DNA from: Botrimarina mediterranea
GTDB taxonomy: Bacteria > Planctomycetota > Planctomycetia > Pirellulales > Lacipirellulaceae
DNA: 64,000 nt
NCBI RefSeq assembly: GCF_007753265.1
Contig: NZ_CP036349.1
Location: forward strand, 434,001 to 498,000
Direction of reading: 5' to 3'
This document shows, in pieces, positions 15,901 through 23,500 of this stretch. Under the pieces are notes generated by a model. It did no database searches. It saw nothing but the letters and a program-made list of their open reading frames with translations, and was not told the origin of the DNA. Positions within the stretch are counted from its first letter, which is position 1. Each line of letters begins with the position of its first letter. The position numbers and the translations under genes were made by a program.

Positions 15901-16854
15901 CTACTCCGATTTCCAGTTGGCGTAAGGGTCGGCGGCCTGGGCGGCCATGGCTTTTGAGAAGGCGACCCCGGCCGATCCCGCCGCGGCGCCGGTGAGCACC
16001 AGGCACAACGCGCCTCGCAGTGCGAAGTTCGACCAGCCGTTGGCGGCCAGCGTCGGCAACGGCAGACCTGTCGCGGCGAGTGCGGCCAGGAGGAGCAGGG
16101 CGTTGGCGGTCGTCACTTCGGCGAAGAAGTACCCGAGCAGCAGCATCCCGCCGCCGAGCGTCGTGACGAGGGGGCCCGCCGCTGCGAAGCCGAGGCGGCG
16201 TTCCCCCTGGATGCCGGCGCCGCCGAGCGCGGCGCCGAGCAGCGCGGCCGCCACGGCGCCGGCGAGTCTTGCGTAGGACAATGAACCGGAGGTCGCCAGC
16301 ACGATCGCGACGCCGACCATCACCAAGCCCGGCAACCAGTCACGGAGCAACGCGACGCGCGGTGTTGCGTCGCTCATTTGGCGAGTCAGCAGCCACCCCG
16401 TCGCGAAGAGCAGCACGGCTAAGCTGGCAATCCAAGCAATCGCTTCGCCAGTAGACCACTGCGAGAGCGTGTAGACGCTCCCCCACAACATCCGCAGCGG
16501 CAAGCCGATCGCGAGCAGAGCGCCCAGCGTGAGGGCGACGTAGCGCGTCGTGCGGCCGCCGCTGGCAAGCATCGCAACGATCGCCGCGACAACCACGGCG
16601 GCGGGGAGCCACTGGCTCGCCTCGCTCGGCGAGAAGAACTTCGTGAAGGCCGGCGGCAACCCGGCCACCCAACCGGCGGCGCCGCTCCCGAGCGGCGCCG
16701 TCAGCGCGGCTTGTCCCACGATGTAGGCGACGCCAACCGCCACGGGCCACGCGACGCGGTCCGACGATCCCGCTCGGAGCAGCACCTGCCGCAGCAAGAG
16801 CGCCGCGGCGCCGGGCAGGACGCCCCCCACCAGAATGTCGGCCGGTCCTAACAT
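15901..16854 (-). CDS. Polytopic membrane protein of unknown function
   Basis: A 317-residue, Ala/Leu/Gly-rich protein with about ten predicted membrane helices and a short hydrophilic C-terminus ending DPYANWKSE. I recognise no family motif. It is 118 bases downstream of the sigma gene's start on the same strand, but in the opposite order, so it is transcribed towards that operon and could be its first gene. Start is the ATG at 16854. Confidence 0.65.
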   Translation of the reverse strand: MLGPADILVGGVLPGAAALLLRQVLLRAGSSDRVAWPVAVGVAYIVGQAALTAPLGSGAAGWVAGLPPAFTKFFSPSEASQWLPAAVVVAAIVAMLASGGRTTRYVALTLGALLAIGLPLRMLWGSVYTLSQWSTGEAIAWIASLAVLLFATGWLLTRQMSDATPRVALLRDWLPGLVMVGVAIVLATSGSLSYARLAGAVAAALLGAALGGAGIQGERRLGFAAAGPLVTTLGGGMLLLGYFFAEVTTANALLLLAALAATGLPLPTLAANGWSNFALRGALCLVLTGAAAGSAGVAFSKAMAAQAADPYANWKSE

Positions 16855-16877
16855 CGCTTACATCTCCAAATTTGAAT

Positions 16878-16964
16878 CTGTAGGAGGCGTCTCCGACGCC
16901 GATTACGGTCTCCTGGCCGAAACGGTGTGGTGCGCGTAATCGGCGTCGGAGACGCCTCCTACAG
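16878..16964. repeat. Family A palindrome, copy 3
   Basis: The most symmetrical copy: CTGTAGGAGGCGTCTCCGAC and its complement close to base-perfect, around a loop of GTCTCCTGGCCGAAACGGTG type. It lies immediately downstream of yceI, between it and the membrane-protein gene. Confidence 0.88.
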
Positions 16965-16972
16965 CTCGTGTG

Positions 16973-17554
16973 TCACTTCTTGACGGCTTCAAAGCTCACC
17001 GTGACGCCGATGCTGTCGCCGATCGGGCCGACCATGAAGTCCATGTCGAAGTCCGAACGCTTCAGCGTTGTTTGGCACATGAAGCCCGCGCGGTAGTCGT
17101 TGAACGGCGTTTCGCCTTCGCCGAGCAGCTCGATCGGCAGCGTCACTTCCTTCTCGACGCCGTGCATCGTCATCTTGCCGGTGACGTTGTAGAGCGTCTT
17201 GCCATCGGAGCTCGCGGCGGGCGCGACCGCGGTGCTCTCGAACGTGATCTGCGGGAACTGCTTGACGTTGAAGAAGTCGGCGCCCTTGAGGTGCTCGTCC
17301 CGCTTCTCGTTCATCGTGTTGAGGCTGGCCGCGTCGATCGTGAAGCTGAACTTGCTCGCCTCGGGGCTGGCCTTGTCGAACTCGACCGTCCCTTTCACAT
17401 CGCGGAACATGCCGTAGGTGTAGCTGTAGCCGAGGTGGCTGACGCTGAACACGACCGACGTGTGCGAGGGATCCACCTCGAAGTTCGCCCCGCGGGTGGT
17501 GGGAACGGCGGCAACAACAGCGACCGCGGACAACAGCAACTGGCGAGTGAGCAT
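16973..17554 (-). CDS. YceI family periplasmic protein
   Basis: A 193-residue protein with a signal peptide (1-23) and a lipocalin-like YceI domain. Family hallmarks are the opening NFEVDPSHTSVVFSVSHLG, the FRDVKGTVEFD strand, HLKGADFFNVKQFPQITFES and the closing MVGPIGDSIGVTVSFEA. YceI proteins bind isoprenoid-type lipids. It lies 78 bases behind the MarR gene on the same strand, so the two probably form an operon under the operator at 18161. Confidence 0.92.
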   Translation of the reverse strand: MLTRQLLLSAVAVVAAVPTTRGANFEVDPSHTSVVFSVSHLGYSYTYGMFRDVKGTVEFDKASPEASKFSFTIDAASLNTMNEKRDEHLKGADFFNVKQFPQITFESTAVAPAASSDGKTLYNVTGKMTMHGVEKEVTLPIELLGEGETPFNDYRAGFMCQTTLKRSDFDMDFMVGPIGDSIGVTVSFEAVKK

Positions 17555-17632
17555 CCTTCAAATCTCCGGTTGGGAAACGACTAAGCAGCACGGTAGGGGC
17601 AGCACGGCAGGAGCGTCCACGTTGTGGCCGCG

Positions 17633-18136
17633 TTAATCCTTGGTTGGTTGGCATCCGCTCGGCTTGCCGAGCGCCGGCGAGTCGCGGACGCGGACCATCA
17701 GTTCGTTGATCGAGCGGAGCTCGCTGGGCGTGAGGTGGCCGAGCGTGTCACGGTGCATCTGTTCGATGATCGGGTCGAGCTTGGTAAGCAGCCGGCGGCC
17801 TTTTGGCGTCAGCCGGACAAGTACGACGCGGCGGTCGCCCTCCTTGCGGGAGCGGGCAGCGAGCTGGAGCTTCTCCAGGCGGTCGACGAGCCGCGTCACG
17901 TCGGGCGTGGGAGTGACCATCTGGACGCCGATCTCGCCCGAAGGGACCCCGTCGCCGCCGATGCCGCGGACGATCCGCAGGATGTTGTAGAGCGGGCCGC
18001 TGATCCCGTGGGGCTTCAAGACACGTTCGCCGGCCTCTATCAAGCGGGTGGCGGTGCGGACGATGTTCAAGGTCGCCTCCTGCTCGGGCAGGGCGAACTC
18101 GTGGCGTTTGCGGAGCTCTTGGGCAAGGCTAGGCAT
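17633..18136 (-). CDS. MarR family transcriptional regulator
   Basis: A 167-residue winged-helix repressor. The dimerisation helices are at both ends. The recognition helix region includes GEIGVQMVTPTPDVTRLVDRL, and the wing contains KEGDRRVVLVRLTPKGRRLL, the classic MarR signature. The open frame extends to 18415, but homology begins at the ATG at 18136. A perfect 8-2-8 inverted repeat lies 25 bases upstream, which fits autoregulation. It is divergent from the dihaem cytochrome gene and upstream of yceI. Confidence 0.92.
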   Translation of the reverse strand: MPSLAQELRKRHEFALPEQEATLNIVRTATRLIEAGERVLKPHGISGPLYNILRIVRGIGGDGVPSGEIGVQMVTPTPDVTRLVDRLEKLQLAARSRKEGDRRVVLVRLTPKGRRLLTKLDPIIEQMHRDTLGHLTPSELRSINELMVRVRDSPALGKPSGCQPTKD

Positions 18137-18160
18137 GGCAGGGGTACGGCGGCGGCCGAT

Positions 18161-18178
18161 TATTTGTTCTAACAAATA
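18161..18178. promoter_or_regulatory. Probable MarR operator
   Basis: TATTTGTT-CT-AACAAATA is a perfect 8-base inverted repeat with a 2-base spacer. It is AT-rich in a GC-rich region and has the length and form of MarR-family operators. It overlaps the inferred -10 element of marR and is 130 bases from the divergent cytochrome gene. Confidence 0.75.
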
Positions 18179-18201
18179 TCGTTTTGCGGAGGGTTTGACA
18201 A
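18173..18201 (-). promoter_or_regulatory. Candidate marR-yceI promoter
   Basis: On the minus strand TTGTCA (18201-18196) and TATTTG (18178-18173) are separated by 17 bases. The -35 matches the consensus at five of six positions, the -10 at three of six. The overlap with the operator makes repression by steric block plausible. Confidence 0.4.
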
Positions 18202-18307
18202 GGCGGGTCTTCGGAGGGTGACATGAAATACGGATCGCAGGGATAAGACAGGGATAAGATGCAAGCAACGAATGACCGATCCCTCCCAGCCAGCTGAGAA
18301 CGACCGG

Positions 18308-19117
18308 ATGAGAAGGCAGACATTCCACAACGCCGCCTTGCTGGCGCCAATTCTCGCGGTCGCTTTTGTGTCCGCCTTGGGCGCGGAAGTCCCGTCGAGC
18401 GAGCCATCGCGACAACTACCCCCGGGTCCGTTGGGCGAAGCCGTCGAGCTAGGGCGGCGCCTCGTCAACGAGACCAGTGACCATCCGTTGTCGGCGCCTT
18501 TCGTCGGCAATGACCTGAACTGCACCTCCTGCCACCTCGACGACGGCGAGCATCCAACCGCCGGAAGCTTCCTCGGTGTCGCCACGGCCTATCCCGCCTG
18601 GTCGCCGCGCGAGAATCGTGTGATCACTCTCGAGGACCGCGTCTTGAACTGCTTCATGCGGAGCGAGAACGGCATCCGACCGCCGAACGGGAGCGAAGTC
18701 TCCGTCGCCATCAGCGCCTACATCACGTGGCTCTCCCAGGGAGAGTCCATCGCGATGAATCCCGATCAGCCGCTCGGCCCCAACGCGGTTGAGCCGGTCC
18801 GCTTGGACCCGGCCACCGCGGACGTTGATCGCGGCGCCGATCTCTACGAGACGCACTGTGCGGCGTGCCATCGTGAAGACGGGTTGGGCTCGGACGACGG
18901 GCCGCCCGTGTGGGGCGATCGCTCGTACAACCGTGGCGCCGGACTCAGCCAGAACGTCAAGCTAGCGTCGTGGCTGAAAGTGGCGATGCCGCTGGGCGAG
19001 CCGATCCTCACCGAGCAAGAGGCGCTCGACATCGCGGCGTACGTCAATTCGCAAGAGCGGCCGGAGTTCGTGCTGGAGGAGCACCTGGGGACGCAAAAGC
19101 CGCATGCGGCGCCGTAG
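18308..19117 (+). CDS. Exported dihaem cytochrome c, TsdA (thiosulfate dehydrogenase)-like
   Basis: A 269-residue periplasmic protein with signal peptide MRRQTFHNAALLAPILAVAF. Haem motifs are CTSCH (Cys72, Cys75, His76) and CAACH (Cys184, Cys187, His188). The segment NETSDHPLSAPFVGNDLNC and the later ITLEDRVLNCFMRSENG resemble TsdA, where a Cys ligates haem 1; Cys115 here is at the expected distance. Met227 in VAMPLGEP is the likely haem 2 ligand. TsdA oxidises thiosulfate to tetrathionate or the reverse. The ATG at 18308 gives a compact signal peptide; an in-frame ATG at 18272 is possible. It is divergent from marR. Confidence 0.75.
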   Translation: MRRQTFHNAALLAPILAVAFVSALGAEVPSSEPSRQLPPGPLGEAVELGRRLVNETSDHPLSAPFVGNDLNCTSCHLDDGEHPTAGSFLGVATAYPAWSPRENRVITLEDRVLNCFMRSENGIRPPNGSEVSVAISAYITWLSQGESIAMNPDQPLGPNAVEPVRLDPATADVDRGADLYETHCAACHREDGLGSDDGPPVWGDRSYNRGAGLSQNVKLASWLKVAMPLGEPILTEQEALDIAAYVNSQERPEFVLEEHLGTQKPHAAP

Positions 19118-19122
19118 CAAAA

Positions 19123-19200
19123 GGCGAGCCGGGTGGCGTTAGCCCCCGGAGTGCAGCGGGTGCTAGGGTCCCTCCGGGGGCTGACGCCAGCGCGGCTCGC
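19123..19200. repeat. Family B palindrome, copy 3
   Basis: GGCGAGCCGGGTGGCGTTAG on the left pairs with CTGACGCCAGCGCGGCTCGC on the right; the inner stem is CCCCCGGAG / CTCCGGGGG. It starts 5 bases after the cytochrome stop codon. Confidence 0.8.
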
Positions 19201-19276
19201 AGGCAGATCGACTCTGTGAGTTGGTTCGGCGGCGCTTCCCCTTCTCTGTGCCCGCCTTGCTCCCTACGCTTGCCTT

Positions 19277-20677
19277 ATGGCGGACGAAGGCGACAGCACG
19301 ACGATCGAGACCACTCCCGACGGGGACGACGGCGCCGCTGCGCAGACGTTACCCAAGACGCAACCAGAGTTCTTCGCCCGCGCCGCCGAGAAGGTGCGGA
19401 CCAAGTTCCCCGCGACGCCCGGCGTTTATTTGTTTCAGGATCAGAAGGGGCGTGTCCTCTACGTCGGCAAGGCGAAGAACCTCAAGGCCCGGGCCGGCAG
19501 CTATTTCCTCAAGGCCGCCGCCGAGGACAGCCGCACCGCGCAGCTGGTGGCCGAGGCGTACGACATCGACTTCATCGACGCCGAGTCGGAAGTCGACGCG
19601 CTCTTGATGGAGTCGCGGCTCGTCAAAGACATCCAGCCCAAGTTCAACCGCGACCTGCGCGACGACAAGTCGTTCCCGTACCTGCAGATCACCACCTACG
19701 AGGACTTCCCCCGGGTCGAGATCACCCGCGAGCCGCGCGCCACCGCGGCGAAGCTCTACGGGCCGTTCACGAACGTCTACGCCCTCCGCGGCGCGCTGCA
19801 GGTACTGCAGAAGATCTTCAAGTTCCGCACGTGCAGCCTCGACATCGAAGAGAACGACGAGCGCTGGCGGTGGTTCCGGCCGTGCCTGTTGGCGTCGATC
19901 GACCAATGCACTGCGCCGTGCAATCTGCGCGTTTCTAAAGAGGACTACCGCAAGGACATCACCCGCCTAAAGACGTTCTTAGAAGGGGGCCGTTCTCGGC
20001 TGCTGAAGGAGCTGAACGCCGAGATGGAGGAGGCGTCGAAGTCGCTGCGCTTCGAGAAGGCCGCTCGGTTGCGGGACGAGATCCGACTGCTTGAACGACT
20101 CGACGAACGCGGCGAGCTCGAGGAGGACGTGCAGCCCGAGGTCTTCTACGTCGATCCTAAGAAAGGCCTCGCCGGTTTGCAGAAGGTGCTCAAGCTGCCG
20201 GAGATGCCGCGGGTCATCGAGGGCGTGGACATCGCCCACCTCGGCGGCAACGAGACGGTGGCGTCGCTCGTGCAATTCATCGACGGCCTGCCGTTCAAGC
20301 CGGGCTACCGCCGCTACCGCATCCGCGACGTGCAAGGGATCGACGACTTCGCCAGCATCCGTGAGGTCGTCGCCCGACGCTTCGGTCGGCTCGAACAAGC
20401 GGGCGAGGCGTTCCCCGACATCCTGTTGATCGACGGCGGCAAGGGTCAGCTCTCGCACGGCATGGAGGCGTTCGCGTCACTGGGCATCACACCGCCGACC
20501 GTGATCTCGCTCGCCAAGAAAGAGGAGCTCGTCTACCGCCCCGGCGACAGCGAACCGTTGCGGCTTTCACGGCACTCGTTCGCGCTGCGGCTGTTGCAAT
20601 ACGTCCGGGACGAGTCGCACCGCTTCGCCCAGCACTACCACCACCTGCTGCGGCGGAAGCGGACGTTGGGGGAGTGA
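19277..20677 (+). CDS. uvrC: UvrABC system protein C, short form
   Basis: A 466-residue nucleotide-excision repair nuclease that makes both incisions with UvrB. The GIY-YIG domain has GVYLF (49-53) and LYVGKAKNLKAR (61-72). The UVR UvrB-binding motif is about 248-276 (SLRFEKAARLRDEIRLLERL). The RNase H-like domain has GVDIAHLGGNETVAS (about 316) and ILLIDGGKGQL. The tandem helix-hairpin-helix C-terminus found in standard 600-residue UvrC is absent: the frame ends after HHLLRRKRTLGE. A 22-residue acidic/Thr-rich N-terminal extension is unusual. Confidence 0.93.
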   Translation: MADEGDSTTIETTPDGDDGAAAQTLPKTQPEFFARAAEKVRTKFPATPGVYLFQDQKGRVLYVGKAKNLKARAGSYFLKAAAEDSRTAQLVAEAYDIDFIDAESEVDALLMESRLVKDIQPKFNRDLRDDKSFPYLQITTYEDFPRVEITREPRATAAKLYGPFTNVYALRGALQVLQKIFKFRTCSLDIEENDERWRWFRPCLLASIDQCTAPCNLRVSKEDYRKDITRLKTFLEGGRSRLLKELNAEMEEASKSLRFEKAARLRDEIRLLERLDERGELEEDVQPEVFYVDPKKGLAGLQKVLKLPEMPRVIEGVDIAHLGGNETVASLVQFIDGLPFKPGYRRYRIRDVQGIDDFASIREVVARRFGRLEQAGEAFPDILLIDGGKGQLSHGMEAFASLGITPPTVISLAKKEELVYRPGDSEPLRLSRHSFALRLLQYVRDESHRFAQHYHHLLRRKRTLGE

Positions 20678-20733
20678 TGGGGCGTCGATGACGGGGCTAC
20701 CCGCGGCTAGCGCTGACGGCTCAGACTTTTTTT

Positions 20734-20818
20734 GTCGGAGGGGTCTCCAGACCCCGATTTCGGTATCCATTCCGCTGAGGCATGGAGCGCGAAATCGGCG
20801 TCTGGAGACCCCTCTCAC
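20734..20818. repeat. Family A palindrome, copy 4
   Basis: Arms GGAGGGGTCTCCAGACCCCG and CGTCTGGAGACCCCTCT with an inner ATTTCGG / CGAAAT stem. A half-unit of the family B type (GGCTAGCGCTGACGGCTCAG, 20705-20724) sits directly before it. It lies between uvrC and the antiporter gene. Confidence 0.82.
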
Positions 20819-20904
20819 CGTCGGTGTGGCGTTCGCCAGCGGCGCCGGGGTCGGCTAGACTTGCTGGCCCACCACGTTTGGCCCCGCCCCCATTGCCGCC
20901 CGCG

Positions 20905-22704
20905 ATGTTCCTGATCGACACCCTAATCCTCGGCGTGGGCGTCATGCTGCTGTTGGGGATCGTCTCCAGCAAGCTGTCGTCGCGGCTGGGGGTGCCGGTG
21001 CTGGTGCTGTTCCTGTTGCTCGGTATCCTCGCCGGCTCCGAGGGGATCGGCGGCATCGAGTTCGAGAACTACCGCCTCGCGCACGCCATCGGCACCGTGT
21101 CGCTGGCCGTGATCCTGTTCGACGGCGGGTTGAGCACGTCGATGACGTCGATCCGGCTGGCGTGGAAGCCGGCGGTGACGCTCGCCACGGTCGGCGTGTT
21201 AATCACTTCGGTGATTGTCGGCTTCGCGGCGGTCTGGATTTTGGGCGTGTCGCCGCTGCAAGGTCTGCTCCTAGGCAGCATTGTCGGCTCGACCGACGCG
21301 GCGGCCGTGTTCTCGGTGCTGCGGTCGGGCGGCGTCCATCTCTCTCGCCGGCTCGCCGCCGTGCTCGAGGTCGAGAGCGCATCGAACGACCCGATGGCGA
21401 TCTTCCTCACGATTGGCTGCATCGAGTTGCTGCTCGGGAATCAGCCGCTTGGCGTCGGCCTCTTGGGCATGTTCGTTGCGCAGATGGCAATCGGCGGCGC
21501 CTGTGGTCTCGTCGGCGGCTATATGGCGGCGTGGATCGTCGACCGCATCGAACTCGCCGCCGCCGGCATGTACCCGGTGCTCGTCACCTCGACCTGCTTC
21601 CTCACCTTCGGCGCCGCGGCGAGCCTCGGCGGCAGCGGGTTCCTCGCCGTTTATCTGGCCGGCCTTGTGATCGGCAATCGGCCGCTGGTCTTCAAGCGCG
21701 GCGTGCTCGCTTACCACGACTCGCTGGCGTGGCTGTCGCAGATCATGATGTTCGTGGTCCTCGGCCTGCTCTGCTTCCCCAGCCGGCTCATGGAAGTGTC
21801 GGGCCGGGCGATGCTGCTGGCGGCGGTGCTGATCCTGGTGGCGCGCCCGATCGCGGTGATCGCCTCGACCTTCCCGTTCAAGTTCTCCTGGCGCGAGACG
21901 GCGTTCATGTCGTGGGTCGGCTTGAAGGGGGCCGTGCCCATTACGCTGGCGACCTTCCCGCTGATGCTCGCGACGCCCGACCACGCCCTGCAGGCGCGGG
22001 TCGTGTTCGACGTGGTCTTCTTCATCGTTGTGGTGTCGGCGATCGTGCAGGGCGTCGGGCTGTCGCCCGCCGCGCGATGGCTGGGCTTGGAACACCCGCC
22101 CGCGCCGGTGGCGCCGGTGACGCTCGAGATCAGCTCCCTCAAGCACGTCGAAGGGGACATCGTCGATTACGCCGTGGACGCGAACTCACGCGCGACGGGG
22201 AGGAAGGTCAAGAACCTCGGCCTCCCCGAGGGCGCGGTGATCGCGATGATCGCCCGCGGCAACCAGATCATCCCGCCGCAAGGCGCGACGCGCATCGAGG
22301 CCGGCGACCACGTGATCCTCGTGCTGCGTCCCAACACCCGGACCTTGGTCAACCGGGTCTTCGCGCCGAAGGGCGAGCGCGACCACGTGTTGCCGTCACT
22401 GGAATTCCCGCTCCGCGCCGGCACGAAGCTGCGCGAGCTGGTCGAGGTCTACGAGTTGTCGTTCGACGGGCCGCCCGACTGCACGCTCGTCGACGCGATG
22501 CAGCACCACCTCGGCCATCCGCCGAAGCTCGGTGAAACCGTCTGCTACGGCGCCACCACGCTGCGGGTCGATCGCCTCTCGCCCGAAGGGGCGGTCGAGA
22601 TCATTGCGATGTCCGTCATCACCGAGCCGCCGCAACCGGCGCCTGCCAGACCTTCAGCGCCGAGCGACAAACCGCCTAGCAACGACGCCGAATCGACAGC
22701 GTAG
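20905..22704 (+). CDS. nhaP2: Potassium/proton antiporter, CPA1 NhaP2/CvrA type
   Basis: A 599-residue inner-membrane antiporter. About twelve helices span residues 1-390, with the CPA motifs ILFDGGLSTS and, in the ion-binding helix, VESASNDPMAIF (the ND pair). A cytosolic TrkA_C domain follows (about 410-490, with GLPEGAVIAMIARGNQIIPP and AGDHVILVL), then a CorC/HlyC-like C-terminal domain ending in a Pro-rich tail. Family members export K+ in exchange for H+. The frame is open upstream through a family A repeat; the ATG at 20905 is where the first helix begins. Confidence 0.88.
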   Translation: MFLIDTLILGVGVMLLLGIVSSKLSSRLGVPVLVLFLLLGILAGSEGIGGIEFENYRLAHAIGTVSLAVILFDGGLSTSMTSIRLAWKPAVTLATVGVLITSVIVGFAAVWILGVSPLQGLLLGSIVGSTDAAAVFSVLRSGGVHLSRRLAAVLEVESASNDPMAIFLTIGCIELLLGNQPLGVGLLGMFVAQMAIGGACGLVGGYMAAWIVDRIELAAAGMYPVLVTSTCFLTFGAAASLGGSGFLAVYLAGLVIGNRPLVFKRGVLAYHDSLAWLSQIMMFVVLGLLCFPSRLMEVSGRAMLLAAVLILVARPIAVIASTFPFKFSWRETAFMSWVGLKGAVPITLATFPLMLATPDHALQARVVFDVVFFIVVVSAIVQGVGLSPAARWLGLEHPPAPVAPVTLEISSLKHVEGDIVDYAVDANSRATGRKVKNLGLPEGAVIAMIARGNQIIPPQGATRIEAGDHVILVLRPNTRTLVNRVFAPKGERDHVLPSLEFPLRAGTKLRELVEVYELSFDGPPDCTLVDAMQHHLGHPPKLGETVCYGATTLRVDRLSPEGAVEIIAMSVITEPPQPAPARPSAPSDKPPSNDAESTA

Positions 22705-22714
22705 CCAGCCGCGG

Positions 22715-23053
22715 CTACCACCAGGTCCAGACGAGCCATCGTCCGACGCCGGCTAGCGCGTCGAGCAAGATCACGAAGCCGATGACCCGCACGACGTCGG
22801 CGTCCTCGAAGGTCCGGGCCTCGGCGTTGGTGAACGACGAGTAGCCGCCGCCGCGGAGCGTGCCCATCGAGACCACCTCGTTCGGCCCCACCACACACGC
22901 CAGTCCGACGAGCGCCCACAAGAGCACGCCCCCGTCGCCGACAAGGTCGTTCAGCGGCCAGCGTCGCCAGACAGCCAGGGCAAACAGCGCCATCCCAAGG
23001 ACCGGCAGGCCGTACAACCGCAGCGTAGGAAGCAGACAGTCGGGAGCTTTCAT
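22715..23053 (-). CDS. Small membrane protein of unknown function
   Basis: A 112-residue protein with three predicted helices (about 8-30, 40-58, 90-110) and the segment TLRGGGYSSFTNAEARTF in the middle loop. No family is recognised. The ATG at 23053 begins MKAPDC; an upstream in-frame start at 23089 is less likely. It is convergent with the antiporter gene, 10 bases apart. Confidence 0.55.
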   Translation of the reverse strand: MKAPDCLLPTLRLYGLPVLGMALFALAVWRRWPLNDLVGDGGVLLWALVGLACVVGPNEVVSMGTLRGGGYSSFTNAEARTFEDADVVRVIGFVILLDALAGVGRWLVWTWW

Positions 23054-23140
23054 CGGCGAATCCTCACAACGCGAGCAACGAGACGCCACCTATTCGCCGC
23101 AGGGGTCACGATCTTGTCGTTCTCTACAGGGCTTTCTTGA

Positions 23141-23500
23141 GAACACTAATCAACGCTAATCAGCACTAATCAAGAAGACGGACACTACCGCGTCATTAGA
23201 GCATGCTTCACTTAGCCGTAGCGTTTCTAGCCTCGCTCTGATCCACGAAGCAACGTGGGGAAGTCTCGCGCAGAGATGCAGAGACGCAGAGTTGGATGCT
23301 TTCAAGACTCACGCCAAGGCGCTAAGCCGCAAAGAACTCGTTGCTGTGCGATCGTTTGCGACTGCGCTCATTTCTCAACGACTTTGTCTTTGCGCCTTGG
23401 CGGCTTGGCGTGAGTCTTCGCTGCCTACCCTCGGCGTCTCCGCGTCTCTGCGTGAGACGCTACGGCAACATGAAGTAAGCTATAGCGTTGATTAGTGTTC
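23141..23500. repeat. 360-bp composite palindrome with perfect 17-bp terminal inverted repeats
   Basis: GAACACTAATCAACGCT (23141-23157) is the exact reverse complement of 23484-23500. Inside is a second long palindrome (23263-23334 against 23387-23458) built from GCAGAGACGCAGAG and CTCACGCCAAGGCG units. The left end also has three CACTAATCA-type direct repeats. The right end supplies the stop codon of the HTTM-DCC gene. There is no transposase and no obvious target duplication. The short frame at 23292-23495 is repeat sequence, not a gene. Confidence 0.85.

Noticed and set aside
23141-23174. Possible CRISPR-like direct repeats (CACTAATCA units)
   Set aside because: Units are about 10 bases apart with no spacers, and no cas genes are present. 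The same holds for the other repeat families.
23292-23495. Plus-strand frame of 67 codons
   Set aside because: It consists of the arms of the composite palindrome at 23141-23500.
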